Shown here piece after piece: positions 1-7,382 of a stretch of DNA of 64,000 nucleotides (positions are counted from its first letter, which is position 1; each line of letters starts with the position of its first letter). The notes under the pieces were generated by a model that worked only from the letters and a program-made list of their open reading frames with translations, did not search any database and was not told the origin of the DNA. A program made the translations under genes and the position numbers. The stretch spans positions 215,523-279,522 of the forward strand of contig CAZUJF010000003.1 in assembly GCA_964619955.1 (NCBI GenBank), read 5' to 3'. Source of the stretch: JACQFK01 sp964619955 (GTDB lineage: Bacteria > Planctomycetota > MHYJ01 > JACPRB01).

Positions 1-232
1 GCGTCTTCTGCTCGTGCGAGGCGTAGCCCTTCACCGTCTCCACGAGGTTGGGGAGCAGGTCGCAGCGGCGCTTCAGCTGCACGTCGATCTGCGCCCAGGC
101 GTTCTTCGACTCGGCCCGGAGGCGGACCAGCCCGTTGTACATGCCGACGCCCGCCATCACGACGAGCAGGCCGACGAACGCCAGGCCGACGAGCGCGACG
201 ACGACGATCATGCCGATGCCGATGCCAGCCAT
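1..232 (-). CDS. lemA: LemA family protein (partial, C-terminus outside window)
   Basis: The visible N-terminal 77 residues show an N-terminal hydrophobic segment (about residues 2-30) followed by YNGLVRLRAESKNAWAQID and QLKRRCDLLPNLVETVKGY, the hallmark of LemA proteins: a single N-terminal membrane helix followed by a helical bundle. The biochemical role of LemA is not settled; it is often found beside membrane-stress genes. The ATG at 232 is preceded by AAGGAG inside the end of the upstream zf-TFIIB gene, whose stop lies 1 nt before this ATG, so the two are probably translationally coupled. The gene runs off the left edge of the window. Confidence 0.9.
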   Translation of the reverse strand, partial: MAGIGIGMIVVVALVGLAFVGLLVVMAGVGMYNGLVRLRAESKNAWAQIDVQLKRRCDLLPNLVETVKGYASHEQKT

Positions 233-233
233 C

Positions 234-626
234 TCAATCTCCTTTGTTCCGGTCCGCCGCGAAAAAGCCTTCGAAAAAACGGGCCGCGGCGCCCGCGTCG
301 CCGTCCGGGTGGGCGGCGATCAGTTTCTGCATTTCTCCGGCGTCGAACCAGAGGCCGTCCCCCCGGGGGCAGCGGTCGAGCGGGACGCCCGCCGCCTCCA
401 CCAGCTGCAGGCGCTTCCCGCAGCGGGGGCAGGGCCGCTCGCCGTGGCGCTCCCCCCGGAGCCCTTCGACGGCCTCCGTCAGCCGTCCGGGGGGGACCCC
501 CTCCAGCCGGCCCAGCTGGTCGAGCTCCCCGGCGTCGAGCCAGGTGCCCTTGCAGCGGAGGCAGCGGTCGACCTCGACGCCGTCGAGTTCGTAGACCGCC
601 ATACGTTCCTTGCACACCGGGCACAT
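234..626 (-). CDS. zf-TFIIB domain protein with two zinc-ribbon repeats
   Basis: A 130-residue protein with two copies of the zf-TFIIB (PF13453-type) ribbon. The first has MCPVC at the N-terminus, then DRCLRCKGTWLDAGEL. The second has RPCPRCGKRL, then LDRCPRGDGLWFDAGEM, in which the last expected Cys appears as Gly (CPRG). The family is presumed to bind zinc; its function is unknown. I chose ATG 626 over ATG 635 because a -10 box (CATAAT, 634-639) overlaps 635 and places transcription start next to 626, and the family normally begins at the CPxC. It is directly upstream of lemA in the same transcript. Confidence 0.85.
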   Translation of the reverse strand: MCPVCKERMAVYELDGVEVDRCLRCKGTWLDAGELDQLGRLEGVPPGRLTEAVEGLRGERHGERPCPRCGKRLQLVEAAGVPLDRCPRGDGLWFDAGEMQKLIAAHPDGDAGAAARFFEGFFAADRNKGD

Positions 627-633
627 TGAAATC

Positions 634-662
634 ATTATGGTGACCGCGAGCGGGTACGTCCA
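634..662 (-). promoter_or_regulatory. Sigma-70-type promoter for zf-TFIIB/lemA, apparently leaderless
   Basis: Reading the minus strand: -35 TGGACG (662-657), 17-nt spacer, -10 CATAAT (639-634), then 7 nt and ATG at 626. No Shine-Dalgarno sequence is possible if transcription starts 6-8 nt after the -10 box. Prediction from sequence only. Confidence 0.5.
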
Positions 663-693
663 TTACCGAAAATCAACAATAAGGGGGCATCGA

Positions 694-1359
694 ATGACGA
701 CGAAGCTGATCCTGCTGGGGCTAGCGCTCGGGCTGTCCGTCCAGGACGCCCCGTTCAACGGGAAGGATCTGACGGGCTGGAAGGTGAAGGGCGCCGCCGA
801 GAAGTCCAAGTGCTGGAAGGTGGGCAAGGCGGCGCTCGACGCCGCCGATCCGAAGAAGCTGACGGTGGGCGAGGGGACGGAGCTCGTGAACGCCACCGGC
901 GGCGGCGTCGACCTCTACACGGAGCAGAAATGGGGCGACGCGGTCATCGAGCTGGAGCTCATGGTCCCGAAGGGCTCGAACTCCGGCGTCTACGTGATGG
1001 GGGAGTACGAGGTCCAGGTGCTCGACAGCTTCGGCAAGGAGAAGGTCGGGGCGGGGGACATCGGCGGCCTCTACGGGGCGCAGGCGCCGCGCCTGAACGC
1101 GTCGAAGGCCCCCGGCGAATGGCAGAAGTTCGTGATCGACTACCGCGCGCCGAAATTCGACGAGGCGGGCAAGAAGACCGCGAACATGAAATTCGTGAAG
1201 GTGGAACTCAACGGCCAGGTCATCCACGAGAACGTGGAGATGAAGGGGCCGACGCCCGCGGGCGTCACGGGCAAGGAGGCGGCCACGGGACCGATCCTCT
1301 TCCAGGGGGATCACGGCCCGGTGGCGTACCGCGCGATCAAGGTCACCCCGGTCAAATAG
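694..1359 (+). CDS. DUF1080 / 3-keto-disaccharide hydrolase domain protein
   Basis: A 221-residue protein with a short hydrophobic N-terminus (KLILLGLALGLSVQ) that looks like a signal sequence. It continues into a single DUF1080 beta-sandwich: FNGKDLTGWKV near the start, DLYTEQKWGDAVIELELMV, SNSGVYVMGEYEVQVLDSFG, GPILFQGDHGPVAYRAIKV at the end. These are standard landmarks of the 3-keto-glucoside hydrolase family, which is greatly expanded in Planctomycetota and acts on oxidised sugars outside the cytoplasm. The start was chosen at ATG 694 because AAGGGGG (681-687) precedes it and the signal sequence begins there. It is divergent from zf-TFIIB/lemA. Confidence 0.88.
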   Translation: MTTKLILLGLALGLSVQDAPFNGKDLTGWKVKGAAEKSKCWKVGKAALDAADPKKLTVGEGTELVNATGGGVDLYTEQKWGDAVIELELMVPKGSNSGVYVMGEYEVQVLDSFGKEKVGAGDIGGLYGAQAPRLNASKAPGEWQKFVIDYRAPKFDEAGKKTANMKFVKVELNGQVIHENVEMKGPTPAGVTGKEAATGPILFQGDHGPVAYRAIKVTPVK

Positions 1360-1366
1360 GCCTGGC

Positions 1367-2818
1367 ATGGAGGCGGCGGGGCGGGTGTTGTATGCGGGCA
1401 GCGGCGTGCAGGTGCTGCGCGCCGAGCGCGGCCGCTGCGTCATCCTCCGCTTCATCGGGACGAACACGCCGGAGCTGGTGCGCTGGCTCGGCTCCGCCCT
1501 GAAGGAGATCCGGGAGCCGCTGCTGGTGAACGCCTCCGCGCTGCGCTCGATCGACGCGGCGTTCGCGGAGCGCTTCCTCGACCTGGCCGCGCGGAAGCAT
1601 CCCGTGGCCTGGGTCTCGCCTCCGCCGCCCCTGCTGGACCTGCTCGACCAGCTCTCCGCCTCGGGGGCGATCCCCAGCTTCAGCGCCGAGGCCGCCCTGC
1701 TGCCGGGGGGCCTGTCCGACTCGCTCGCGGGGGAGCAGCTCGCCCTCCAGGAGCTTTCCTCCCGCTTCCGGATCAACCCGCGCTGGCGCAAGACGGCGCA
1801 GGACGGCGTCTGGCTCTGCGCCCTCTGCGGGCTGGAGGTCGACGAGGTCCGCATCAAGACCCCCGGCAGCCCCCCGCCCGAGGCCCTGCGCCGCATCCGC
1901 CGCCATCTGCTCGAGGAGTGCATCGCCTCGCTGTCGGGGCGGCAGAACCCGCTGCCCGCCAGCGTGCTGGACGCCTTCCTCGCCGAGGTCAATCTCCGGA
2001 AAGCCGAGCAGCAGTCGGAGCGCCGGCGCCGCTACGAGTCCGAGCTCGAGACGCTCCAGACCCGGGTGGAGTCCATGGAGGACCTCGAGCGGAGCATGGA
2101 CCAGGCCAAGCGGCGGCAGATCCATCTGCTGCCCCTCGAGCCCGAGGCGGACGCCGTCGCGGACCTCGCGGTCTGCTACCGTCCGCTCCAGGCGGTGAGC
2201 GGGGACTTCCTGGATTTCTACGAGCTCGAGGGGGACCGCTTCGGGGCCGCGATCGGCGACGTGAGCGGGCACGGCGTGGAGACCGCGATCGTGATGGGGA
2301 TGGCGAAGATGGCCTTCCAGGTGCGGTCGAGGCTGCACCCCGCCGTCCGCGACCTGCTCGACGCCGCCAACCGGGACCTCTACGGCGAGCTGCGCCGCAC
2401 GGCGTTCATCACGGGGGTCTTCGTCGCCATCGAGCGTCCGACGCGGCGGATGCGCTATGCGCGGGCGGGGCATCCGAAGCCACTGCTGCGAAGGGCGGCG
2501 GGCGGCTGCGAGGAGCTGGAGGGGCAGGGATTGCCGCTCGGGGTGGACCGCGGCGCGCGCTTCGCCGCGGCCCTGGAGGAGCGGGAGGCGCAGCTGGAGG
2601 CGGGGGACGTGCTGCTGCTCTACACGGACGGCGTCATCGAGGCGGGCCCCGCCGCCTCCCAGTTCGGCCTGGAGCGGCTGAAGGAGGCGGTGCTCAAGGC
2701 GCCGCTGGCCGGCACGGCGCGGGAATTCCTCGACTCGGTGACGGGGGCGCTCGACGCCTTCCTCGACGGGGCGCCCTTCGGCGACGACGTGACGATCGTC
2801 TGCCTGAAGATCCGCTGA
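1367..2818 (+). CDS. SpoIIE/PP2C-type serine phosphatase with N-terminal STAS-like region and Cys/His cluster
   Basis: 483 residues. The N-terminal ~100 residues resemble a STAS-like alpha/beta domain (VILRFIGTNTPELVRWLGSA, LLVNASALRSIDAAF). Next comes a C-x2-C ... H-x4-C cluster (WLCALCGLEV, then RRHLLEEC) that could bind zinc, a coiled-coil stretch rich in E and R, and a C-terminal PP2C/SpoIIE catalytic domain. The catalytic domain keeps SGDFLDFYEL, AAIGDVSGHG, LLYTDGVIEA and FGDDVTIVCL, so the metal-binding Asp residues are present. Such enzymes dephosphorylate anti-sigma-factor antagonists in partner-switching pathways. It begins 7 nt after the DUF1080 stop and is followed by an HDOD gene in the same direction. 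No anti-sigma kinase or separate STAS antagonist is visible nearby. Confidence 0.88.
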   Translation: MEAAGRVLYAGSGVQVLRAERGRCVILRFIGTNTPELVRWLGSALKEIREPLLVNASALRSIDAAFAERFLDLAARKHPVAWVSPPPPLLDLLDQLSASGAIPSFSAEAALLPGGLSDSLAGEQLALQELSSRFRINPRWRKTAQDGVWLCALCGLEVDEVRIKTPGSPPPEALRRIRRHLLEECIASLSGRQNPLPASVLDAFLAEVNLRKAEQQSERRRRYESELETLQTRVESMEDLERSMDQAKRRQIHLLPLEPEADAVADLAVCYRPLQAVSGDFLDFYELEGDRFGAAIGDVSGHGVETAIVMGMAKMAFQVRSRLHPAVRDLLDAANRDLYGELRRTAFITGVFVAIERPTRRMRYARAGHPKPLLRRAAGGCEELEGQGLPLGVDRGARFAAALEEREAQLEAGDVLLLYTDGVIEAGPAASQFGLERLKEAVLKAPLAGTAREFLDSVTGALDAFLDGAPFGDDVTIVCLKIR

Positions 2819-2889
2819 ACTCAAGCTCCGCCCGCTTTTCTGCCGATAAACCCCGTGAATCCCCCGTCTCGGGGGCCTGGGGGAAGATC

Positions 2890-3729
2890 TTGGCTTTGCC
2901 CGCTCTGAGCGACATCAAGGACCTGCCCACGCTGCCGGCGGTGGCGGCGCAGGCGCTGGCCGCGGCGGAGGATCCCACCTCGACCGCGAGCGACCTGCTC
3001 CGGGTGATCATGAGCGATCCGCCCCTGGCGGCGAAGGTCCTCAAGATCGCCAACTCGGTCCATTTCCACCGGGGCCACGACGTCTCCGACCTGCAGACCG
3101 CGATCGTCCGGCTGGGCTTCTCCAACGTGCGGAACCTCCTGATGGGGGTCTCGACGATGCGCACGTTCAACTCGTTCTTCATCGGGTCGCCGTACAGCCG
3201 GGAGGACTTCTGGGTCCACTCGATCTCGACGGGGATCCTCGCGTCCCGGCTGACTCCGAAAAGCGAGCAGCTCTGCGCCTCGACCGCGTTCGTGCTGGGC
3301 CTGCTGCACGACCTCGGCAAGCTGATCCTGGACCGTTACGCGCGGGACGGTTTCGTGCACGCGATCCGGCTGGCGCAGGGAGAGGGCATCCCGCTGGCGG
3401 AGGCCGAGCGCCGCCGCTTCGGACGGGACCATGCGCAGCTGGGCGGCGAGCTGCTCGCGATCTGGCGCTTCCCGCGCGAGCTCAGCGAGCCCGTGCGCTG
3501 GCACCACGAGCCCGCGCGCTGCGAGGCCGCGCACCGGCCGCACGCCCTCGCGCTGCAGGCCGCCGACTGGATCTGCAGCGTGCACAAACTCGGCTACAGC
3601 GGGAACGAGCACCCCGAGCGGCCGGCGGAGGCGGATCTGAAGCGGCTGGGCCTGGACGACGCCCGGATCGCGGAGCTTCTGAAACAGATCGAGTCCGACC
3701 CCCTCCTCCGCTCGCTGCTGCCGGTCTGA
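2890..3729 (+). CDS. HDOD domain protein
   Basis: 279 residues, almost entirely one HDOD domain. Landmarks are DLPTLPAVAAQALAAAEDP, LLRVIMSDPPLAAKVLKIAN, DLQTAIVRLGFSNVRNLLMG, FWVHSISTGILA, FVLGLLHDLGKLIL (retaining the HD pair) and RWHHEP. HDOD proteins are non-catalytic or weakly catalytic HD relatives acting as signalling scaffolds. The start is a TTG at 2890 preceded by GGGGGAAG; no in-frame ATG exists near the domain start, so TTG is inferred. It lies 71 nt downstream of the SpoIIE phosphatase and converges closely with the GGDEF-EAL gene, suggesting a small signalling cluster. Confidence 0.85.
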   Translation: MALPALSDIKDLPTLPAVAAQALAAAEDPTSTASDLLRVIMSDPPLAAKVLKIANSVHFHRGHDVSDLQTAIVRLGFSNVRNLLMGVSTMRTFNSFFIGSPYSREDFWVHSISTGILASRLTPKSEQLCASTAFVLGLLHDLGKLILDRYARDGFVHAIRLAQGEGIPLAEAERRRFGRDHAQLGGELLAIWRFPRELSEPVRWHHEPARCEAAHRPHALALQAADWICSVHKLGYSGNEHPERPAEADLKRLGLDDARIAELLKQIESDPLLRSLLPV

Positions 3730-5472
3730 TCACCAGCTCCGGGAGAGCAGCGCCGCCGCGCGCTCCGGCGGCACGGGCCGGCTGATGTGGTAGCCCTGGG
3801 CCTCGTCGCAATTCCTCGAGCGCAGCCACTCCAGCGGACCGCCCCCCTCGACCCCCTCGGCGATGACCTTGAGCCGGAGGCTGTGACCGAGGGCGATGAC
3901 CGCGCTGACGATCGCCTGGTCCTCGGGACGCACGGCCACGTCCTTCACGAACGAGCGGTCGACCTTCAGGCCGTCGATCGGGAACGAGCGCAGGTAGGAA
4001 AGCGACGAGTAGCCCGTCCCGAAGTCGTCGATGGAGAGATGGACCCCCGTCTCTTTCAAGGCCTTCAGGGTCGCGAGGGCGGCGTCGGCGTCCTTCATGA
4101 CGGCGCTCTCGGTGATCTCGAGTTCGAGGCCCCCGGGCTCGAGGCCCGTCTCGCGCAGCACGCGGCCGACGAGCTGCACCGGATTCTGGTGCTGGAACTG
4201 GCGGGTGGAGAAGTTGACGGAGACGCGCACGGGCGGCAGCCCGGCCCGGCGCCAGGCGCGGCTCTGGGCGCAGGCGGCGCGCAGGACGCGCTCCCCGATG
4301 GGAAGGATGAGGCCCGACTCCTCCGCGAGCGGGATGAAATCGTCCGGGGGGACGAGCCCGAGCGTGGGGTGCCGCCAGCGCACGAGGGCCTCGAAGCTGG
4401 TGACGCGGCCGCTCTTGAGGTCGAGCTGGGGCATGTAGTGGACGATGAACTCGTCGCGGGCGAGGCCGAGGCGCAGGCTGTTCTGCAGTTCGAGGCGGGT
4501 GAGGAAGCGGTCGTTCACCGCGGGGAGGAAGTACTGGTAGCCGCCGGAGCCCTGTTCGCGGGCGCGGCGGAGCGCGAGGTCGGCGTTGTGGAGCATCGAT
4601 TCGGCGTCGCCGCCGTCGAAGGGGTAGAGGCTGATGCCGGCGGTGCAGCTGATGAAGAATTCCAGGCCCTGGAGGACGAAGGGGTCGGCGAAGACGGCGA
4701 GGGCCGCCTCGGCCGCGCGGCTGACGTCGTCCATCCCGGCCGGGGAGCCGAGCACGACGGCGAACTCGTCCCCGCTGAGGCGGGCGACGAAGTCCTGGGC
4801 GTCGAGGAAGGGGGCGAGGCCGGCGCGGAGGCGGACGGAGATCTCCCGGAGCAGGGGGTCCCCGACGGCGGCGCCCAGGGTGGTGTGCACGAGGCGGAAG
4901 CCCTCGAGGCCCAGGATCAGGACCGCCGTCATCTGCGAGTTCTGGCGCGCGAGCTGGAGGGCGTCGCCGAGGCGGTCGAAGAAGAGGGCCCGGTTGGGCA
5001 GGTCGGTGAGCCGGTCGACGCCGAGCGCGGGGCTGTCCCGGCGCCGCTCCTTCAGATCCGCGAGCATGAGGCGGCGGGAGACGGCGTAGCGGACGGCCTT
5101 CTCGATCAGCCCGTCCCCGAGGTGGCCGAGGACGAGGTAGTCCTGGGCGATGCCGTGCTGGACGGCCTGGTGGGCGAGGTCCTCGTGCTCGGGGGGGCTC
5201 AGGAGCAGGAGCGGGGCGCCGCCCAGATGCGGGGTGAGGGTGCGCAGCGCCTCGAGGCCCGCGGGGTCGCCGCCGCTGAGCAGGGCGGCGTCGAACGTCT
5301 CGACGATGCAGCGGCGTTTCGCCTCCGGGAGGCTCGGGGCGTGGATGACCTGGAAGGAGGCGAGTTGTCCGGCAAGCCCCTGGGGGGCGGGGCCGATGAG
5401 CAGAAGCCGCGACAGGCTCCCGGACCCGGCCGGGAGTCCCGTCGCGAGATTGGCGCCGGAGGCTGCACCCAT
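3730..5472 (-). CDS. GGDEF-EAL cyclic-di-GMP signalling protein
   Basis: 580 residues: an N-terminal receiver-like region without a clear phospho-acceptor, then GGDEF, then EAL. The GGDEF signature reads RLSGDEF, a first-position variant that may still be active or may only bind GTP. The EAL domain looks complete: SFEALVRW, VSVNFS, LEITES, IDDFGTGYSS, LKVDRSFV and IAEGVE all carry the metal and catalytic residues, so phosphodiesterase activity on c-di-GMP is expected. ATG 5472 was chosen over an in-frame GTG at 5511 because GAGGGAG lies upstream of the ATG and a TATCAT box (5508-5503) lies between the two. It converges with the HDOD gene with no gap. Confidence 0.88.
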   Translation of the reverse strand: MGAASGANLATGLPAGSGSLSRLLLIGPAPQGLAGQLASFQVIHAPSLPEAKRRCIVETFDAALLSGGDPAGLEALRTLTPHLGGAPLLLLSPPEHEDLAHQAVQHGIAQDYLVLGHLGDGLIEKAVRYAVSRRLMLADLKERRRDSPALGVDRLTDLPNRALFFDRLGDALQLARQNSQMTAVLILGLEGFRLVHTTLGAAVGDPLLREISVRLRAGLAPFLDAQDFVARLSGDEFAVVLGSPAGMDDVSRAAEAALAVFADPFVLQGLEFFISCTAGISLYPFDGGDAESMLHNADLALRRAREQGSGGYQYFLPAVNDRFLTRLELQNSLRLGLARDEFIVHYMPQLDLKSGRVTSFEALVRWRHPTLGLVPPDDFIPLAEESGLILPIGERVLRAACAQSRAWRRAGLPPVRVSVNFSTRQFQHQNPVQLVGRVLRETGLEPGGLELEITESAVMKDADAALATLKALKETGVHLSIDDFGTGYSSLSYLRSFPIDGLKVDRSFVKDVAVRPEDQAIVSAVIALGHSLRLKVIAEGVEGGGPLEWLRSRNCDEAQGYHISRPVPPERAAALLSRSW

Positions 5473-5568
5473 GATCCCGTCCGCTCCCTCTTGAAGCCGC
5501 CCATGATACACGCGGCAGGACGGTGCGTTATGGGAAACTTACATCTTTGATGCAGCTTTGAATGCCGC

Positions 5569-6819
5569 TCAGACGCGCAGGAAGATCTGCCGGCGGTACA
5601 TCCAGTAGCAGATGCCCCAGAGGAGGGCGGCCCAGGTGAGGGAGGACCAGACGGGTCCGTAGGTCCCCTCGAAGAGGCTGCGGCCGAAATGGGTGTGGAC
5701 GGACTGCATGAGCCAGCCTTTGAGCAGCTGCCACATGCAGTACATGGCGATGGAGTTCATGCCGACGACGACGAAGGGGAAGGTCCAGCGTTTCCAGCCG
5801 CGGAGGTCGATGGTCCAGTAGAACGCGGCGAGCATCCAGAGGGTCCAGCCGCTGGAGAAGAAGGCGAAGCTCGGGGTCCAGATCCGTTTCACGACGGGGC
5901 AGAGCACCCAGGCGTTCTCGACTCCGGGGAGGATCTGCGGGTCGCAGAGGATGCCGAGGCCGAGGCAGGCGGCGCCGGCGGCCATGAGGATCTTGAATTT
6001 CTCCATCGGCGCGCGGGGGCCCTTGAGCAGTTCGCCGGCGAGCAGGCCGAGGATCATCGTGACGAGGGAGGGGATGAAGTTGATCGTGGCGTAGCCGCCG
6101 TCGTTGAATTTGAAATTGTGGGGCGGGAAGAGGTTGAGGAACCAGAGGTCGACGGCCCGGCCGATGTTCGCGTTCATGCTCCAATGGGCGGCGAAGCCGC
6201 CGAACTGCTGCTCGGGGTGTTTCACGCCGGCGGCCGCCCAGTCGAAGTCCGGCCCGGGCGCGGGGTAGAGCGCGTAGAGCAGCCAGCTGCCCAGGGCGAT
6301 GCCCGCGAGGGCGAGGGATTGCGTCTTCAGGGTCCGGCCGGTCAGGAGCACGACCACCGGGTAGCCGAGGCCGATCTGGCTGAGCACGTTGACGAAGGTC
6401 CAGTTCGTCTGCTTGGCGCCGTTGGAGCTGAGGAAGACGCCGAGCAGGACGAGGAGCAGGGAGCGCCAGAGGGTGTGGATGAGGATGGATTTCTCGGACT
6501 CCGAGCGCGCGCGGCGGCTGGCGATGGAGTAGGGGGCGGCGACGCCGACCATGAACATGAACGAGGGCTGGATGAGGTCCCAGAACGAGCAGGCGCGCCA
6601 GAGGGGGTGGCTGAACTGGTAGAGAATCTTGTCCCAGATGTAGTTGCTCTCGAAGCCCGGGGAGGTCTTCAGTTTGTGAAGCTGGAAGGCGGAGGTGGAG
6701 AGCAGCAGCATGATGAAGCCGCGGTAGGCGTCGAGGGAGAGGAGGCGCGCCGGCTTCACCGGGGCCCCGGGGGGCGCGGCGGCCGGGACGGTACGGGGCT
6801 GCGCTTCGGCGAGCTGCAT
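5569..6819 (-). CDS. DUF5009 / heparan-alpha-glucosaminide N-acetyltransferase-like membrane protein
   Basis: 416 residues with about ten hydrophobic segments. The segment RLLSLDAYRGFIMLLLSTSA gives the LDxxRG signature of the DUF5009/YeiB/HGSNAT acyltransferase-like superfamily. Other landmarks are QPSFMFMVGVAAPYSI, LLLVLLGVFLSSNG and VGMNSIAMYCMWQLLKGW. Members are thought to transfer acetyl groups across the membrane to sugars; this is family knowledge and the substrate is unknown here. AGAGGGA lies 5 nt before ATG 6819. It is divergent from the lipoprotein gene, with a palindromic repeat between. Confidence 0.82.
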   Translation of the reverse strand: MQLAEAQPRTVPAAAPPGAPVKPARLLSLDAYRGFIMLLLSTSAFQLHKLKTSPGFESNYIWDKILYQFSHPLWRACSFWDLIQPSFMFMVGVAAPYSIASRRARSESEKSILIHTLWRSLLLVLLGVFLSSNGAKQTNWTFVNVLSQIGLGYPVVVLLTGRTLKTQSLALAGIALGSWLLYALYPAPGPDFDWAAAGVKHPEQQFGGFAAHWSMNANIGRAVDLWFLNLFPPHNFKFNDGGYATINFIPSLVTMILGLLAGELLKGPRAPMEKFKILMAAGAACLGLGILCDPQILPGVENAWVLCPVVKRIWTPSFAFFSSGWTLWMLAAFYWTIDLRGWKRWTFPFVVVGMNSIAMYCMWQLLKGWLMQSVHTHFGRSLFEGTYGPVWSSLTWAALLWGICYWMYRRQIFLRV

Positions 6820-6887
6820 GTCGTTCCCTCTACGTTACCCCCTGAGTGCCCTTCCGGGGGCCGGATCTAACCCGGAAAAGCCAGACC

Positions 6888-6956
6888 AAAGCCAGACCTG
6901 ACTGTCCGCTCTGGCTTTTTCCACGGGAAGCCAGAGGTGACAGTCAGGTTTGACTT
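6888..6956. repeat. Intergenic palindromic repeat, copy A
   Basis: Left arm 6889-6917 begins AAGCCAGACCTGACTG and ends CGCTCTGGCTT. The right arm 6928-6956 is its inverted complement at 25 of 29 positions. The 30-base block 6888-6917 is identical to 51967-51996 some 45 kb away. Each arm also begins AAGCCAGA and ends TCTGGCTT (or a variant), so smaller hairpins nest inside. It lies between the divergent DUF5009 and lipoprotein genes and looks like a REP/MITE-type element. Confidence 0.85.
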
Positions 6957-6960
6957 CGGT

Positions 6961-6988
6961 TTGACTTCTCCCCGAGGGGGCCTAGAAT
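6961..6988 (+). promoter_or_regulatory. Sigma-70-type promoter for the lipoprotein gene
   Basis: -35 TTGACT (6961-6966), 16-nt spacer, -10 TAGAAT (6983-6988). It abuts the right end of repeat copy A. The same hexamers with the same 16-nt spacing occur before hemC (59806-59779). GGAG lies 10 nt before ATG 7010. Confidence 0.6.
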
Positions 6989-7009
6989 AGCCCCCTGGAG
7001 AATCGAACC

Positions 7010-7378
7010 ATGAAGAAGATGATGCTGGCCGGACTGGGCGTGGCGCTGCTGGCAAGCTGTGCGAGCGGCGGCGTGTATCCGGACACCGATGTCGTCGAAC
7101 CCACCGGCTTCGAGCTCAAAGTGGCCACCCAGATCCAGAAGTCCGTCGGCCAGCTCCAGGCGGGCACGCTCGAATACGCCGGACCCGGCGAACTCGTCCC
7201 GGCCTACCGGGACTACGTCGCCGCCATGCGATCCCACGGCTGGGCGGGCGCGGCCGACGACATCCAGGGCCAGAAGGCGGTCGGCACCCTCCGCAAGGAC
7301 AACCGGACCTGCGCCTTGGAATTCACCTCGGTGAACGGCCAGATCCGGATCGTGATCAAAGTGGCGCTGACGAAATAA
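7010..7378 (+). CDS. Small predicted lipoprotein of unknown function
   Basis: 122 residues. A lysine-rich start (MKKMM) and hydrophobic core lead into the lipobox LLASC, so Cys17 is the predicted lipidated residue. The mature part is about 105 residues with no family I recognise. Its C-terminal half alternates beta-strand-like stretches (RTCALEFTSVNGQIRIVIKV), suggesting a small beta-sandwich. It converges with the sensor gene 7383-8780 with only 4 nt between stops. Function unknown. Confidence 0.75.
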   Translation: MKKMMLAGLGVALLASCASGGVYPDTDVVEPTGFELKVATQIQKSVGQLQAGTLEYAGPGELVPAYRDYVAAMRSHGWAGAADDIQGQKAVGTLRKDNRTCALEFTSVNGQIRIVIKVALTK

Positions 7379-7382
7379 CCCC

